From contig NZ_QFOA01000011.1 of NCBI RefSeq assembly GCF_003248505.1, positions 1-64,000 on the forward strand: a stretch of DNA of 64,000 nucleotides, in the 5' to 3' direction. Position numbers and translations under genes: made by a program. Position 1 is the stretch's first letter, and the number at the start of each line of letters is the position of its first letter. Positions 50,110-58,886 of the stretch are shown piece after piece. The notes beneath the pieces were generated by a model, which saw only the letters and a program-made list of their open reading frames with translations, was not told where the DNA came from and did not search any database. Source of the DNA: Sphingobium sp. (GTDB lineage: Bacteria > Pseudomonadota > Alphaproteobacteria > Sphingomonadales > Sphingomonadaceae).

Positions 50110-52074
50110 ATGATTACTGCTTCACTTGATCAGGCGAGCAACCGATACGAGTTGCTGGTCCAGAGCGTGACCGATTATGCCATCTACATGCTCGATCCTT
50201 CAGGAACAGTCATCAGCTGGAACGCGGGCGCGCGGCGGTTCAAGGGGTATGAGGCGGACGAGATATTGGGACAGCATTTCTCCCGCTTCTATTCGCCGGA
50301 AGACCGGGCGGCGAACCTTCCGGGACACGCTCTCGACACCGCGAGGACGCAGGGCCGGTTCGAGGCGGAGGGGTGGCGCATACGCAAGGACGGAACGCGC
50401 TTCTGGGCCAGCGTGGTCATCGACCCGATCCGGTCGGAGGACGGCACGCTATTGGGATTTGCCAAGGTCACGCGCGACCTGACGGAGCGCCGCGACGCAC
50501 AGGAAGCGCTCCGCGTCAGCGAGGAGCGGTTCCGGCTGCTGGTGCAAAGCGTGACCGACTATGCCATCTACATGCTCGATCCCGCAGGGACCGTCAGCAG
50601 TTGGAACCTGGGCGCACAGCGGGCGAAAGGTTACACAGCCGAGGAGATCATCGGCCAGCATTTCTCCCGCTTCTACGGCGACGACGACCGGCTGGCAGGC
50701 GTGCCCGCTCAGGCTTTGGCCACGGCGCAGGCGGATGGGCGGTTTGAGAGCGAAGGCTGGCGCGTCCGCAAGGACGGGTCGCGCTTCTGGGCCAATTCGG
50801 TCATCGACGCTGTGCACGGGGATGACGGCACCCTCATCGGGTTCGCCAAGATCACGCGCGACCTCACCGAAAGACGCGAAGCGGAGCGCGTGCTGGAGGA
50901 AGCGCGAGAGGCCATCATCCAGACCCAAAAGATGGAGGCCATCGGCAAACTGACCGGCGGCGTCGCGCATGATTTCAACAATCTGCTCGCGGTCATCATG
51001 GGCAGCCTGGATCTCGCACGACAGCGGCTGGCGATCGGCGGCGACATCAGCCGTTATATCGAAAATGCCATGACGGCGGCGGATCGCGGGGCGACGCTGA
51101 CCCAGCGGATGCTGGCCTTCGCGCGCAAGCAGGACCTGCACTTGCAACCGGTCGACTGTGCGACGCTGGTGCAGGGCATGGCCGATGTGTTGCGCACGAC
51201 ACTCGGCGGCGCCATCGCCATCGACGCACACTTCCCGCCCTCGATGCGCAAGGCCCATGCCGATCCCGCCAAGCTGGAACTGGCGCTGCTCAACCTTGCC
51301 GTCAATGCGCGCGACGCCCTGGCCGACGGCGGGCGCATCCGCATCGACGCTGCGGAGGTGGACGTCAGCCGGGAGGAACGGCCCGATCTGGACGACGGCA
51401 GCTATATCCGCCTCACCGTCCATGACGATGGCGAGGGCATGGATGCCGACACGCTGGAACGGGCGCGCGAACCCTTTTTCACGACGAAGGGCGTGGGCAA
51501 GGGAACGGGGCTGGGCCTTTCCATGGTGCATGGCTTTGTCCATCAATGCGGCGGATCGCTCACCATCGCCAGCGCGCCGGGAGAGGGAACCAGTGTCACG
51601 ATGTGGCTGCCTGTCGCAGAGGAAGGCGGCGATGCGCCGCTGATCGCGGTGGCGGACGACGAACCGGCAGAAGATCGCCCGCTCGTCATCCTGGCGGTGG
51701 ACGACGACGATCTGGTCCTGGCCAACACCGCCGGAATGCTGGAAAATCTTGGCCATACCGTATTCCAGACGAGTTCGGCGCGGGACGCGCTGCGGATGCT
51801 GGAAACGAGCGAAGTCGATCTGGTAGTGACGGACCACGCGATGCCGGGAATGACGGGCGCGCAATTGGCCGACGCCATCGACGCGCTGCGACCGGGATTG
51901 CCGGTCATCATCATCACCGGCTTTGCCGAACTGCCGCCCCATGCGACGAGGCGGCCGAGGCTGGACAAGCCGTTCCGTCAGGCCGACCTTGCCTATGTCG
52001 TCGCGTCAGTCACCGCTGCCGCGCGCGCCATGCAGCCCGATGGAGGATATGGCGGGCCGAGCGTCCGGGGCTGA
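50110..52074 (+). CDS. Hybrid histidine kinase with duplicated PAS domains
   Basis: Cytoplasmic protein of 654 residues. Two PAS domains lie in tandem (about 12-130 and 138-255) and are closely similar: both contain LLVQSVTDYAIYMLDP, IGQHFSRFY or LGQHFSRFY, and DLTERR ends. Then come HisKA (GGVAHDFNNLLAVIMG), HATPase_c (LAVNARDALADGG, HDDGEGMD, TGLGLSMVHGF) and a C-terminal receiver (ILAVDDDD, phosphoacceptor Asp in VVTDHAMPGM, DKPFR). The ATG at 50110 is preferred to a GTG at 50098. The kinase class matches the LOV kinase at 8.6-10.3 kb. No flavin cysteine is visible in either PAS, so the ligand is unknown. Confidence 0.93.
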   Translation: MITASLDQASNRYELLVQSVTDYAIYMLDPSGTVISWNAGARRFKGYEADEILGQHFSRFYSPEDRAANLPGHALDTARTQGRFEAEGWRIRKDGTRFWASVVIDPIRSEDGTLLGFAKVTRDLTERRDAQEALRVSEERFRLLVQSVTDYAIYMLDPAGTVSSWNLGAQRAKGYTAEEIIGQHFSRFYGDDDRLAGVPAQALATAQADGRFESEGWRVRKDGSRFWANSVIDAVHGDDGTLIGFAKITRDLTERREAERVLEEAREAIIQTQKMEAIGKLTGGVAHDFNNLLAVIMGSLDLARQRLAIGGDISRYIENAMTAADRGATLTQRMLAFARKQDLHLQPVDCATLVQGMADVLRTTLGGAIAIDAHFPPSMRKAHADPAKLELALLNLAVNARDALADGGRIRIDAAEVDVSREERPDLDDGSYIRLTVHDDGEGMDADTLERAREPFFTTKGVGKGTGLGLSMVHGFVHQCGGSLTIASAPGEGTSVTMWLPVAEEGGDAPLIAVADDEPAEDRPLVILAVDDDDLVLANTAGMLENLGHTVFQTSSARDALRMLETSEVDLVVTDHAMPGMTGAQLADAIDALRPGLPVIIITGFAELPPHATRRPRLDKPFRQADLAYVVASVTAAARAMQPDGGYGGPSVRG

Positions 52075-52176
52075 ACGCCGCCAAGCCCGATTTAGGGCGC
52101 TCCAAGGGTTGCAACGGCGCGGCAGTTCGTCGAAGGGGGTCCCACCCCTCCCCACCCGACGATCCTGAAGGGCCGC

Positions 52177-53061
52177 ATGGACACGCCGACACTTCCGACG
52201 CCGACATCGCATTTCTTCACGTCGCTGCGCACCCGGCTGCATTATCTGGACTGGGGCAATCCGTCCGCGCCGACCGTGATCCTCGTCCATGGCGGTTTCG
52301 ACCATGCGCACAGCTGGGACTGGACGGCGCGGGCGCTGGCGCGGGACCATCATGTCGTGGCGCTCGATCTGCGCGGGCATGGCGACAGCGGCTGGGCGGC
52401 GGACGGCACCTATTCGATGGCGAATTTCGTCTACGATCTCGCGCTGCTGGTCGACCTTCTCGACCGCGCCCCGGTAGCAATCGTCGGGCACTCGCTCGGC
52501 GGCTCTGTATCCCTGCGCTATGCAGGGCTGTTCCCCGATAAGGTGCGGCGCCTCGTCGCGATAGAGGGGCTGGGGATGTCGCCTGCCGCCATGCGGGAAA
52601 AGGCCGACAAGCCCGCGCCCGAACGCTGGGCCGGCTGGATCGCCGAACGCCGCCGGAAGGCCGGACGTGTCGCTCGCTGTTACCCCACCATCGAGGCGGC
52701 AGTGGGCCGGATGCAGGAACGCAACGAGCAGCTAACCCTGGAACAGGCGCTGCACCTCACCAACCATGGCGTCAACCGCAACGAGGACGGAAGCTATAGC
52801 TGGAAGTTCGACCCCTGCCTCAGCGTCATGCCGCCGCAGGAGAAAGTCGACGAACAGCTGCCGGAATTCTGGTCGCGCGTGACCTGCCCCACCCTGTTGT
52901 GCCTCGGCGCCAACAGCTGGGCGTCAAACCCGGCGAGCGACGGACGCATGGCGCATTTCCAGGATGCGAAGCTGGTCGAGTTCGCCGATGCCGGCCATTG
53001 GCTGCACCACGACCAGTTCGACCGCTTCATCGCTGAGCTAGGCGATTTTCTGCGCGCCTAG
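52177..53061 (+). CDS. Alpha/beta-fold hydrolase
   Basis: Protein of 294 residues. The oxyanion segment is VILVHGGFDHAHSWDW, the nucleophile elbow is AIVGHSLGGSVSLR (Ser about 105), and the C-terminal DAGHWLHHDQFDRF supplies the catalytic His. A cap domain lies at about 130-230. No signal peptide. Members act on esters, epoxides or C-C bonds; the substrate cannot be assigned. Its last 24 bases overlap, tail to tail, the nitronate monooxygenase gene. Confidence 0.87.
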   Translation: MDTPTLPTPTSHFFTSLRTRLHYLDWGNPSAPTVILVHGGFDHAHSWDWTARALARDHHVVALDLRGHGDSGWAADGTYSMANFVYDLALLVDLLDRAPVAIVGHSLGGSVSLRYAGLFPDKVRRLVAIEGLGMSPAAMREKADKPAPERWAGWIAERRRKAGRVARCYPTIEAAVGRMQERNEQLTLEQALHLTNHGVNRNEDGSYSWKFDPCLSVMPPQEKVDEQLPEFWSRVTCPTLLCLGANSWASNPASDGRMAHFQDAKLVEFADAGHWLHHDQFDRFIAELGDFLRA

Positions 53062-53982
53062 ACCGGCGATGGCCGCCGCATAGTCTTTTTTGAGGTCGGC
53101 GATGAAATCGGCGGCGGGCTGCACTTGGTCGATCACGCCGATGCCCTGCCCGCAGCCCCACACGTCGCGCCACGCCTTCTTGTCGCCGCCGGTCATGCTG
53201 GCGAAATCCATGTCCTTCGCTTCAGGCAGATGATCGGGATCGAGCCCCGCCGCGACGATACTGGGGCGCAGATAATTGCCATGAACACCGGTGAAGACAT
53301 CGGAATAGAGAATATCGTCGGCATGGCTGTCCACGATCATTCGCTTGTAACCCGCGTCGGCATTGGCTTCGACTGTCGCAATGAACGGCGACCCCATATA
53401 GGCAAGGTCCGCGCCCATCATCTGCGCCGCCGCGATGGCGCGCCCGGTCGCGATGGAGCCCGACAGCGCGAGCGGGCCGTCGAACCACCGGCGGATCTCC
53501 TGCACCAGCGCGAAGGGCGACAGAGTGCCCGCATGCCCGCCCGCCCCGGCTGCTACCGCGATGAGGCCATCGGCCCCCTTCTCGATCGCCTTGCGCGCGA
53601 AACGGTCGTCGATGACGTCATGCAGCACGATCCCGCCATAGCTGTGCACTGCCTCGTTCACATCCTCCCGCGCACCGAGCGAGGTGATGACGATGGGCAC
53701 GCGATACTGGACGCAAAGCTTCAGATCCTCTTCCAGCCGGGGATTGGACCGATGGACGATGAGGTTGACCGCGAAGGGCGCATCGGCATCGGTCAATTCC
53801 GACTGGAGCCGTTGCAGCCATTGTTCGAAGACACCCGAAGGCCGGGCGTTGAGCGAGGGGAAAGAACCGACCACGCCTGCCCGGCATTGCGCGATCACCA
53901 GTTCCGGCTGCGAAATGATGAACATCGGTGAGCCGATGAGCGGCAGGGCCAGACGATCCTTCAACAGCGACGGCAGGGTCAT
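53038..53982 (-). CDS. Nitronate monooxygenase (2-nitropropane dioxygenase family)
   Basis: FMN TIM-barrel protein of 314 residues. PLIGSPMFIISQPELVIAQCRAGVVGSFPS is the N-terminal phosphate-site strand, GADGLIAVAAGAGGHAGTLSPFALVQEIRR is the signature of the family, and ALSGSIATGRAIAAAQMMGADLAYMGSPFIATVE follows. It oxidises alkyl nitronates such as propionate-3-nitronate; some relatives are FabK-type enoyl reductases, but the GGHAG pattern favours NMO. The ATG at 53982 begins the fold. Convergent with the hydrolase gene. Confidence 0.9.
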   Translation of the reverse strand: MTLPSLLKDRLALPLIGSPMFIISQPELVIAQCRAGVVGSFPSLNARPSGVFEQWLQRLQSELTDADAPFAVNLIVHRSNPRLEEDLKLCVQYRVPIVITSLGAREDVNEAVHSYGGIVLHDVIDDRFARKAIEKGADGLIAVAAGAGGHAGTLSPFALVQEIRRWFDGPLALSGSIATGRAIAAAQMMGADLAYMGSPFIATVEANADAGYKRMIVDSHADDILYSDVFTGVHGNYLRPSIVAAGLDPDHLPEAKDMDFASMTGGDKKAWRDVWGCGQGIGVIDQVQPAADFIADLKKDYAAAIAGLGAQKIA

Positions 53983-54119
53983 GACGATGCTTTCCTCTCC
54001 TGTTCGACGCGGCGCTAACATCAGTCAAAGCGCCCGAAAAGCGGTAATTTCAACTGTATTGATATGGCAACACACCACTGCTATCTTGCCGGCTGAACGA
54101 AGTCCGGGGTGGAGGATGA

Positions 54120-55178
54120 ATGTATAGCGAAAGCGACTTGCAGGATGCCGTAGCGGCGGGCGCGATCCCGGCGCAGGCGGCACAGGCTCTGCGCGATCAT
54201 GTGGCGCGCCTGCGGGCGAGCCCGCTGGTGGACGAGGAGCAGTTCCGCCTGCTGACCGGCTTCAACGACATCTTCGTGTCGATCGCGGGGATCATCCTGC
54301 TGGTCGCGCTGGGGTGGCTGGGCAACAGCCTGCGATTCGGCATTGCCGATCGCCAGCCCGCCTTCATGTCGGGCGTTCTGGTCGCGGCGGCGAGTTGGGG
54401 GTTGGCCGAATATTTTACGCGCAGACGACGGATGGCACTGCCCTCCATCCTGCTGCTGGCGGGATTTGTGGGAGGCGTTGCGCTGGCCCTGATCGCAATC
54501 GTCGCGCAGATCGCGCCCGATGTCGGGGACAGCATCGCGTCGCTGATCGCATCGGCGGTCGCCGCGTGCTGCGCCCTTGCCGCGTGGCTGCACTGGCGAC
54601 GGTTCATGGTGCCTATCACCGTCGCGGCGGGATCGGCGGCGGCGGCCGGCGTGGTCGGTGGCCTCGTCATGGCGGCCGCGCCGGGGTTCGCCCCCTTGCC
54701 GTTCCTCCTGATACTTGCGGCGGGCATCGCGCTGTTCGCGTTCGCCATGTGGTGGGACATGAGCGACCGCGCGCGTTTGACGCGCCGCTCCGACGTCGCA
54801 TTCTGGCTGCATCTGGCCGCAGCGCCCATGATCGCGCATTCGCTGTTTCATCTGCTGGGCGTGCTGGACGGCGGCGAGATCGGCGGCGGTCGCGCGCTGA
54901 TGGTGATCGCGCTCTATGTTGCGTTCGGCGTCGTTGCGCTCGCGATAGACCGGCGCGCGTTGCTGGTGTCGAGCCTCGCCTACGTGCTTTATGCGCTCTA
55001 TGCACTGTTTCGTCATGCAGGCGCGGTGGAACTGTCGTGGGCGCTGACGGCGCTGGTGATCGGATCGGCGCTGCTGCTGCTGTCGGCGCTCTGGCACAAT
55101 GCGCGGGCGATGGTGGTGCACAGCCTCCCCGAAAGCATATCGGCACGCCTGCCGTATCTCGACCGGGCCGTCGCCTGA
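54120..55178 (+). CDS. Multi-spanning membrane protein, DUF2157-like
   Basis: Protein of 352 residues. The first 45 are a soluble helical segment (SDLQDAVAAGAIPAQAAQALRDHV) of the kind that opens DUF2157 proteins; then about 10-11 hydrophobic segments follow to the end (for example DIFVSIAGIILLVALGWLG and ALTALVIGSALLLLSALWH). An AGTCCGGGGTGGAGG site precedes the ATG. Function unknown. I place it in the DUF2157-like group by architecture only. Confidence 0.75.
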   Translation: MYSESDLQDAVAAGAIPAQAAQALRDHVARLRASPLVDEEQFRLLTGFNDIFVSIAGIILLVALGWLGNSLRFGIADRQPAFMSGVLVAAASWGLAEYFTRRRRMALPSILLLAGFVGGVALALIAIVAQIAPDVGDSIASLIASAVAACCALAAWLHWRRFMVPITVAAGSAAAAGVVGGLVMAAAPGFAPLPFLLILAAGIALFAFAMWWDMSDRARLTRRSDVAFWLHLAAAPMIAHSLFHLLGVLDGGEIGGGRALMVIALYVAFGVVALAIDRRALLVSSLAYVLYALYALFRHAGAVELSWALTALVIGSALLLLSALWHNARAMVVHSLPESISARLPYLDRAVA

Positions 55179-55203
55179 TTCCGCTAACGACGACTGCTGC
55201 GAG

Positions 55204-55542
55204 TCAGTCCTCGACGATGCGCAGCAGTTTGCGTTCGACGGGCGCCAGCACGCCTTGAAGCTCCTGCCCGCGTTTCAACACCTGACCGCTCTCACCCACG
55301 AGCGCCCACATGCCCTGCCGATGCCGCAGCGACGGGCGCTTCTCGATGCGATATTCGGGACGCTCGGCGGTGCGGCGAAAGGCGGAGAACACGGCAGCCT
55401 CCCGCCCCATGTCCATCGCATAGTCCCGCCAGTGACCCGCCGCCACCATGCGGCCGTACAGGTCGAGGATACGCTGCAACTCCAACCGGTCGAACCCGAC
55501 CTGACCGGCACCGTGGCGGGGAAACGGGGTGACATTGTTCAT
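55204..55542 (-). CDS. DUF2794 family protein
   Basis: Protein of 112 residues: FDRLELQRILDLYGRMVAAGHWRDYAMDMGREAAVFSAFRRTAERPEY, then RHRQGMWALVGESGQVLKRG. This is the alphaproteobacterial DUF2794 pattern. No signal peptide or membrane segment. Its start overlaps the cysE stop (ATGA), so it is second in a two-gene operon. Function unknown. Confidence 0.85.
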   Translation of the reverse strand: MNNVTPFPRHGAGQVGFDRLELQRILDLYGRMVAAGHWRDYAMDMGREAAVFSAFRRTAERPEYRIEKRPSLRHRQGMWALVGESGQVLKRGQELQGVLAPVERKLLRIVED

Positions 55543-56258
55543 CAGCGCAGGCCATGCTCCCTCATCGGCATCGGTTCATGGCCGGACGGCGCGCTCCCGC
55601 GCCGCTCCGCCATGAGTTCGGACAGGCGCGCCTGCAACCGCTCGACCTCGCACTGGAGCAGTTCCAGCTTCTGCTTTTCCGGGTCGAAACAATCCGAACA
55701 GGGCGTTCCATAAGGCACGAAGTCGCGCTGGTAGGCCGTCACGTCGACCAGCATGGCGCGCGCCGGGATGCCGACCATCGTTGCGCCTTCCGCTACATCC
55801 TTGGTCACCACCGCGTTTGCGCCCACGCGCGCCCGCGCGCCGACCTGGATCGGGCCCAGGACCTGCGCGCCCGACCCCACGATCACGCCATCGTGCAGCG
55901 TGGGGTGGCGCTTTCCCGCAATGCCGTTTGCCGGATCGGTGCCGCCCAGCGTAACGTTCTGGTACAGCGTCACGTCGTCGCCGATTTCCGCCGTCTCCCC
56001 GATCACGGTAAAGCCGTGGTCGATGAAGAAACGCTTGCCGATCCGTGCGCCGGGATGAATGTCGTTGCCCGTCAGGAACCGAGAGGCGTGGTTGACCACC
56101 CGCGCCAGAAAAAAGAGCCGCGCGCGGTACAACCGATGCGCCACGCGATGAAAGGCCAGCGACCAGACGCCCGGATACAGAAGAATCTCCGCGCGGGAAC
56201 GCGGGGCGGGATCGCGGCTTTTGACCGAATCCAGATACGTAATAAGGTTGCGGATCAT
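55542..56258 (-). CDS. cysE: Serine O-acetyltransferase
   Basis: Protein of 238 residues. It acetylates serine for cysteine synthesis. The left-handed beta-helix carries HPGARIGKRFFIDHGFTVIGETAEIGDDVTLYQNVTLGGT, with the catalytic His in IDHG and the conserved GKRHPTLHDGVIVGSGAQVLG. The N-terminal domain is short, as in the EpsC/alphaproteobacterial form. The C-terminal tail (about 185-238) has a Cys pair TPCSDCFDPEKQKLELLQCEVERL and a coiled-coil end. A palindrome upstream (56290-56313) may be its operator. Confidence 0.93.
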   Translation of the reverse strand: MIRNLITYLDSVKSRDPAPRSRAEILLYPGVWSLAFHRVAHRLYRARLFFLARVVNHASRFLTGNDIHPGARIGKRFFIDHGFTVIGETAEIGDDVTLYQNVTLGGTDPANGIAGKRHPTLHDGVIVGSGAQVLGPIQVGARARVGANAVVTKDVAEGATMVGIPARAMLVDVTAYQRDFVPYGTPCSDCFDPEKQKLELLQCEVERLQARLSELMAERRGSAPSGHEPMPMREHGLR

Positions 56259-56289
56259 CCCTGAAGTCCAGACCGTTTATGAGCGATCC

Positions 56290-56313
56290 ATATAAGGGAG
56301 CTTCGCCTTATAT
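56290..56313. promoter_or_regulatory. Palindrome upstream of cysE, candidate operator
   Basis: ATATAAGG (56290-56297) and CCTTATAT (56306-56313) are perfect inverted repeats with an 8-base spacer. The near edge is 32 bases before the cysE start, so it would overlap its promoter. An AATAAGGG half-site recurs near 56351. The gap also faces the TauE-type transporter gene. The regulator is unknown. Confidence 0.4.
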
Positions 56314-56418
56314 TCCAGACGAAGCGAAATCCGGGCTTTTCCGCCCACAAATAAGGGTTGCTTGCTCATCGTGGCCTTCCCTATCAATGCGATAGACAAA
56401 TATGAAGAAGGGTGCCGG

Positions 56419-57183
56419 ATGATCGACATGTTCTTGGCGAATTTCGACGATCTCTGGCCGTTTATCCTTATCGGCTTCGGGGCGCAGGTGATCGACGGAG
56501 CGCTCGGCATGGCATTCGGCGTCATTTCCAGCACGCTGCTGCTCACCATGGGCGTGCCGCCGAACCGCGCGTCAGCGAGCGTCCATCTGGCCGAAACCTT
56601 CACCACCGGCGTGTCCGCGATCAGCCACATCCTGCATCGCAATGTGGACTGGAAACTGTTCGCGCGGCTCATCATCCCCGGCGTGGTCGGGGGCGTGACG
56701 GGGGCCTATGTCCTTTCCAATATCGACGGATCGGTCATCAAGCCTTTCATCCTCCTCTACCTGACGGCGATCGGCCTCTATCTGTTGTGGCGCGGTTTCC
56801 ACCTGCCGCCCAAGCAGCGGGACCCCCGACTGGTCGCGCCGCTGGGCGTCGCGGGCGGCTTTCTGGACGCGACGGGCGGCGGCGGATGGGGGCCGATCGT
56901 CACGTCGAACCTGCTGCTTCAGGGATCGAGTCCGCGCCACACCATCGGCACTGTCAACACCGTCGAATTCTTCCTCACCAGTTCGATCAGCCTCGCCTTC
57001 CTGATTCATCTGGGCTGGGAAAGCTTTACGACATACACCGTCGGCCTGCTGATCGGCGGCGTCATCGCCGCGCCCTTCGGCGCGATGCTGGCGCGCCATA
57101 TGGCCCCGCGCGTGCTTTTCACGGCGGTGGGCGTCATCCTGACCGCGACATCGCTGTTCGGTGTCGTCAAATGGCTTGGATGA
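56419..57183 (+). CDS. TauE/SafE-family sulfite/anion exporter
   Basis: Protein of 254 residues with 7-8 membrane segments of the TauE/SafE (UPF0721) type: AQVIDGALGMAFGVISSTLLLTMGVPP is the first signature repeat and APLGVAGGFLDATGGGGWGPIVTSNLL the second. The ATG at 56419 follows GAAGAAGGG; the open-frame start at 56362 is less likely. It lies divergent from cysE, which fits a sulfur-related role such as sulfite or organosulfonate efflux. The substrate is inferred from neighbourhood. Confidence 0.85.
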   Translation: MIDMFLANFDDLWPFILIGFGAQVIDGALGMAFGVISSTLLLTMGVPPNRASASVHLAETFTTGVSAISHILHRNVDWKLFARLIIPGVVGGVTGAYVLSNIDGSVIKPFILLYLTAIGLYLLWRGFHLPPKQRDPRLVAPLGVAGGFLDATGGGGWGPIVTSNLLLQGSSPRHTIGTVNTVEFFLTSSISLAFLIHLGWESFTTYTVGLLIGGVIAAPFGAMLARHMAPRVLFTAVGVILTATSLFGVVKWLG

Positions 57184-57231
57184 ATCGAAACGGACGCTTA
57201 TGTGCGCCGCGTTGATCGAGGAAGCCGATAA

Positions 57232-58161
57232 ATGTCCAGTTACCTGCCGACGCTCAAACAGCTCCAATATCTAGTGGCGCTGAAGGAACAGGGGCATTTC
57301 GGCAAGGCGGCGGACAGTTGTTTCGTCACTCAATCCACCTTGTCCGCAGGCATCCGCGAACTGGAATCGCTGATTGGCATCACGCTGGTCGAACGGACGC
57401 GGCGTGTCGTGCGCTTCACCGCGCTCGGCGACCGCATCGTGGAGAAGGCGCATCGGGTGCTGCGCGAAGCGGAGGAACTGGCGGCGATTGCCGAAGCGTC
57501 CGGCAAGCCCCTGACCGGCGAATTGCGCATGAGCGTCATTCCCACCATCGCGCCCTTCCTACTGCCGCGCCTGCTGCCCCGGCTTCGCGCCGACCGGCCC
57601 GAACTCAAGCTCTATCTGCGCGAGGAAGTGACTCAGGCCGCGGTCGAATCGCTGCGTCACGGCAATGTCGATTGCGTGCTGCTGGCGCTGCCCTTCCCCA
57701 CCGGCGAACTGGACAGCGAAATTCTCTTCCAGGACCGCCTCTACGTCGCCTTCCCCCATGACGAGCCGGTCGATCCTCCCGAATGGATCGGGCCGGACAT
57801 GATCGACGAAAGCAAGCTGCTGCTGCTGGAGGACGGGCATTGCCTGAAGGACCATGCGCTCGCCGCCTGCAACCGGCCCGATCTGCGGGCAAGCGCGACG
57901 ATGATGGGCACGTCGTTGCACACGCTGATCCAGATGGTAGACAACGGCCTCGGCGTCACGATGATCCCGGAAATGGCGATAGCGGGCGGCATATTGGAGC
58001 ATACCCGGATTGCCGCGCGCCCTCTGCAATCGGAGCGCTCGTGGCGCGACATCGCGCTGGTGTGGCGCAGGAACAGCCCGCGCGAAAAGGAATTCCGCTT
58101 GCTGGCGGAGATTTTGCGCGATGCGGCCGCGACCAGTTGCCGCCTGCCCGACGCCGCTTAG
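57232..58161 (+). CDS. oxyR: LysR-type hydrogen-peroxide regulator OxyR
   Basis: Protein of 309 residues: N-terminal winged helix (LKQLQYLVALKEQGHFGKAADSCFVTQSTLSAGIRELE) and a type-2 periplasmic-binding-like sensor domain. The redox pair is present as Cys204 and Cys213 in EDGHCLKDHALAACN, the C-x8-C spacing of OxyR. Peroxide forms a disulfide there and the protein activates antioxidant genes. No katG, ahpC or dps gene lies beside it here. It follows the TauE gene by 48 bases. Confidence 0.94.
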   Translation: MSSYLPTLKQLQYLVALKEQGHFGKAADSCFVTQSTLSAGIRELESLIGITLVERTRRVVRFTALGDRIVEKAHRVLREAEELAAIAEASGKPLTGELRMSVIPTIAPFLLPRLLPRLRADRPELKLYLREEVTQAAVESLRHGNVDCVLLALPFPTGELDSEILFQDRLYVAFPHDEPVDPPEWIGPDMIDESKLLLLEDGHCLKDHALAACNRPDLRASATMMGTSLHTLIQMVDNGLGVTMIPEMAIAGGILEHTRIAARPLQSERSWRDIALVWRRNSPREKEFRLLAEILRDAAATSCRLPDAA

Positions 58162-58183
58162 ACCGTTCCTATGATAGGCGTTG

Positions 58184-58630
58184 TCAGCCGCGATCCCATT
58201 CGCGCGCCCTGGCATCGTCCTCGACGCGCGGTTCGACCCATGCGGTTGCGCCTCCGCCGAAATGCTCCTTCTTCCAGAAAGGCGCATGGCTCTTGAGCCA
58301 GTCGATCAGGAACGCGCAGCTTTCGAGCGCCGCCGCGCGATGCCGCGACGCGGTCCCGACAAAAACGATACGTGCGCCCGGTTCCAGCCGCCCGAAGCGG
58401 TGGATGACGCTCACACCCAGAAGCGGCCAGCGCGCAACGGCGTCGTCGACGATGCGCTGCACCTGCGCCTGCGTCATTGCCGGATAATGTTCGAGTTCGA
58501 GCGCGACGAGCCCGCCGCCGCCCCGCACCACGCCGGTAAAGCTCGCGACGCCGCCGCCGCCCAATGCTTCGAGCGCCGCCAATTCTGCCGCGATATCGAA
58601 ATCCTGCGACTGGATCGCGATCCGTTTCAT
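58184..58630 (-). CDS. moaE: Molybdopterin synthase catalytic subunit
   Basis: Protein of 148 residues. It pairs with MoaD to insert sulfur into precursor Z, making molybdopterin. VASFTGVVRGGGGLVALELEHYPAMTQ and FVGTASRHRAAALESCAFLIDWLKSHAPFWKKEHFG are the MoaE signatures, with the conserved lysines in FWKKEH. The start overlaps the moaD stop (ATGA at 58627-58630). A longer open frame upstream is the moaD region in another frame. Confidence 0.95.
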   Translation of the reverse strand: MKRIAIQSQDFDIAAELAALEALGGGGVASFTGVVRGGGGLVALELEHYPAMTQAQVQRIVDDAVARWPLLGVSVIHRFGRLEPGARIVFVGTASRHRAAALESCAFLIDWLKSHAPFWKKEHFGGGATAWVEPRVEDDARAREWDRG

Positions 58631-58881
58631 CCGCCTGTCACCGGGGGAAAAATCGCCAGTTCGCGCGCGTCGCCGATGGGCGCATCCATGCCGACGAAGC
58701 GCTGGTCCAGCGCCGCGCGCAACCGCGCTGCATCGCCTAGCGCTTCGGCGTGGCCCCCGCCCCGCGCCGCCAGCATCGTCACGATATCGGCGACGGTCGT
58801 GCCAGGCGCGGGCCGTTCCACCTGTTCCTCGTCCCGGCCCACGGCTTCGCGCACCCACGCGAAGTAGACGATCGTCAACAT
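58627..58881 (-). CDS. moaD: Molybdopterin synthase sulfur carrier subunit
   Basis: Ubiquitin-fold protein of 84 residues ending in the required Gly-Gly (FPPVTGG), whose thiocarboxylate donates sulfur. LTIVYFAWVREAVGRDEEQVE and ELAIFPPVTGG are typical. Start ATG at 58881; a much longer frame to 59511 is not used. It sits 5 bases after the pgsA stop and overlaps moaE, giving the order pgsA-moaD-moaE. Confidence 0.93.
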   Translation of the reverse strand: MLTIVYFAWVREAVGRDEEQVERPAPGTTVADIVTMLAARGGGHAEALGDAARLRAALDQRFVGMDAPIGDARELAIFPPVTGG

Positions 58882-58886
58882 CCCGC

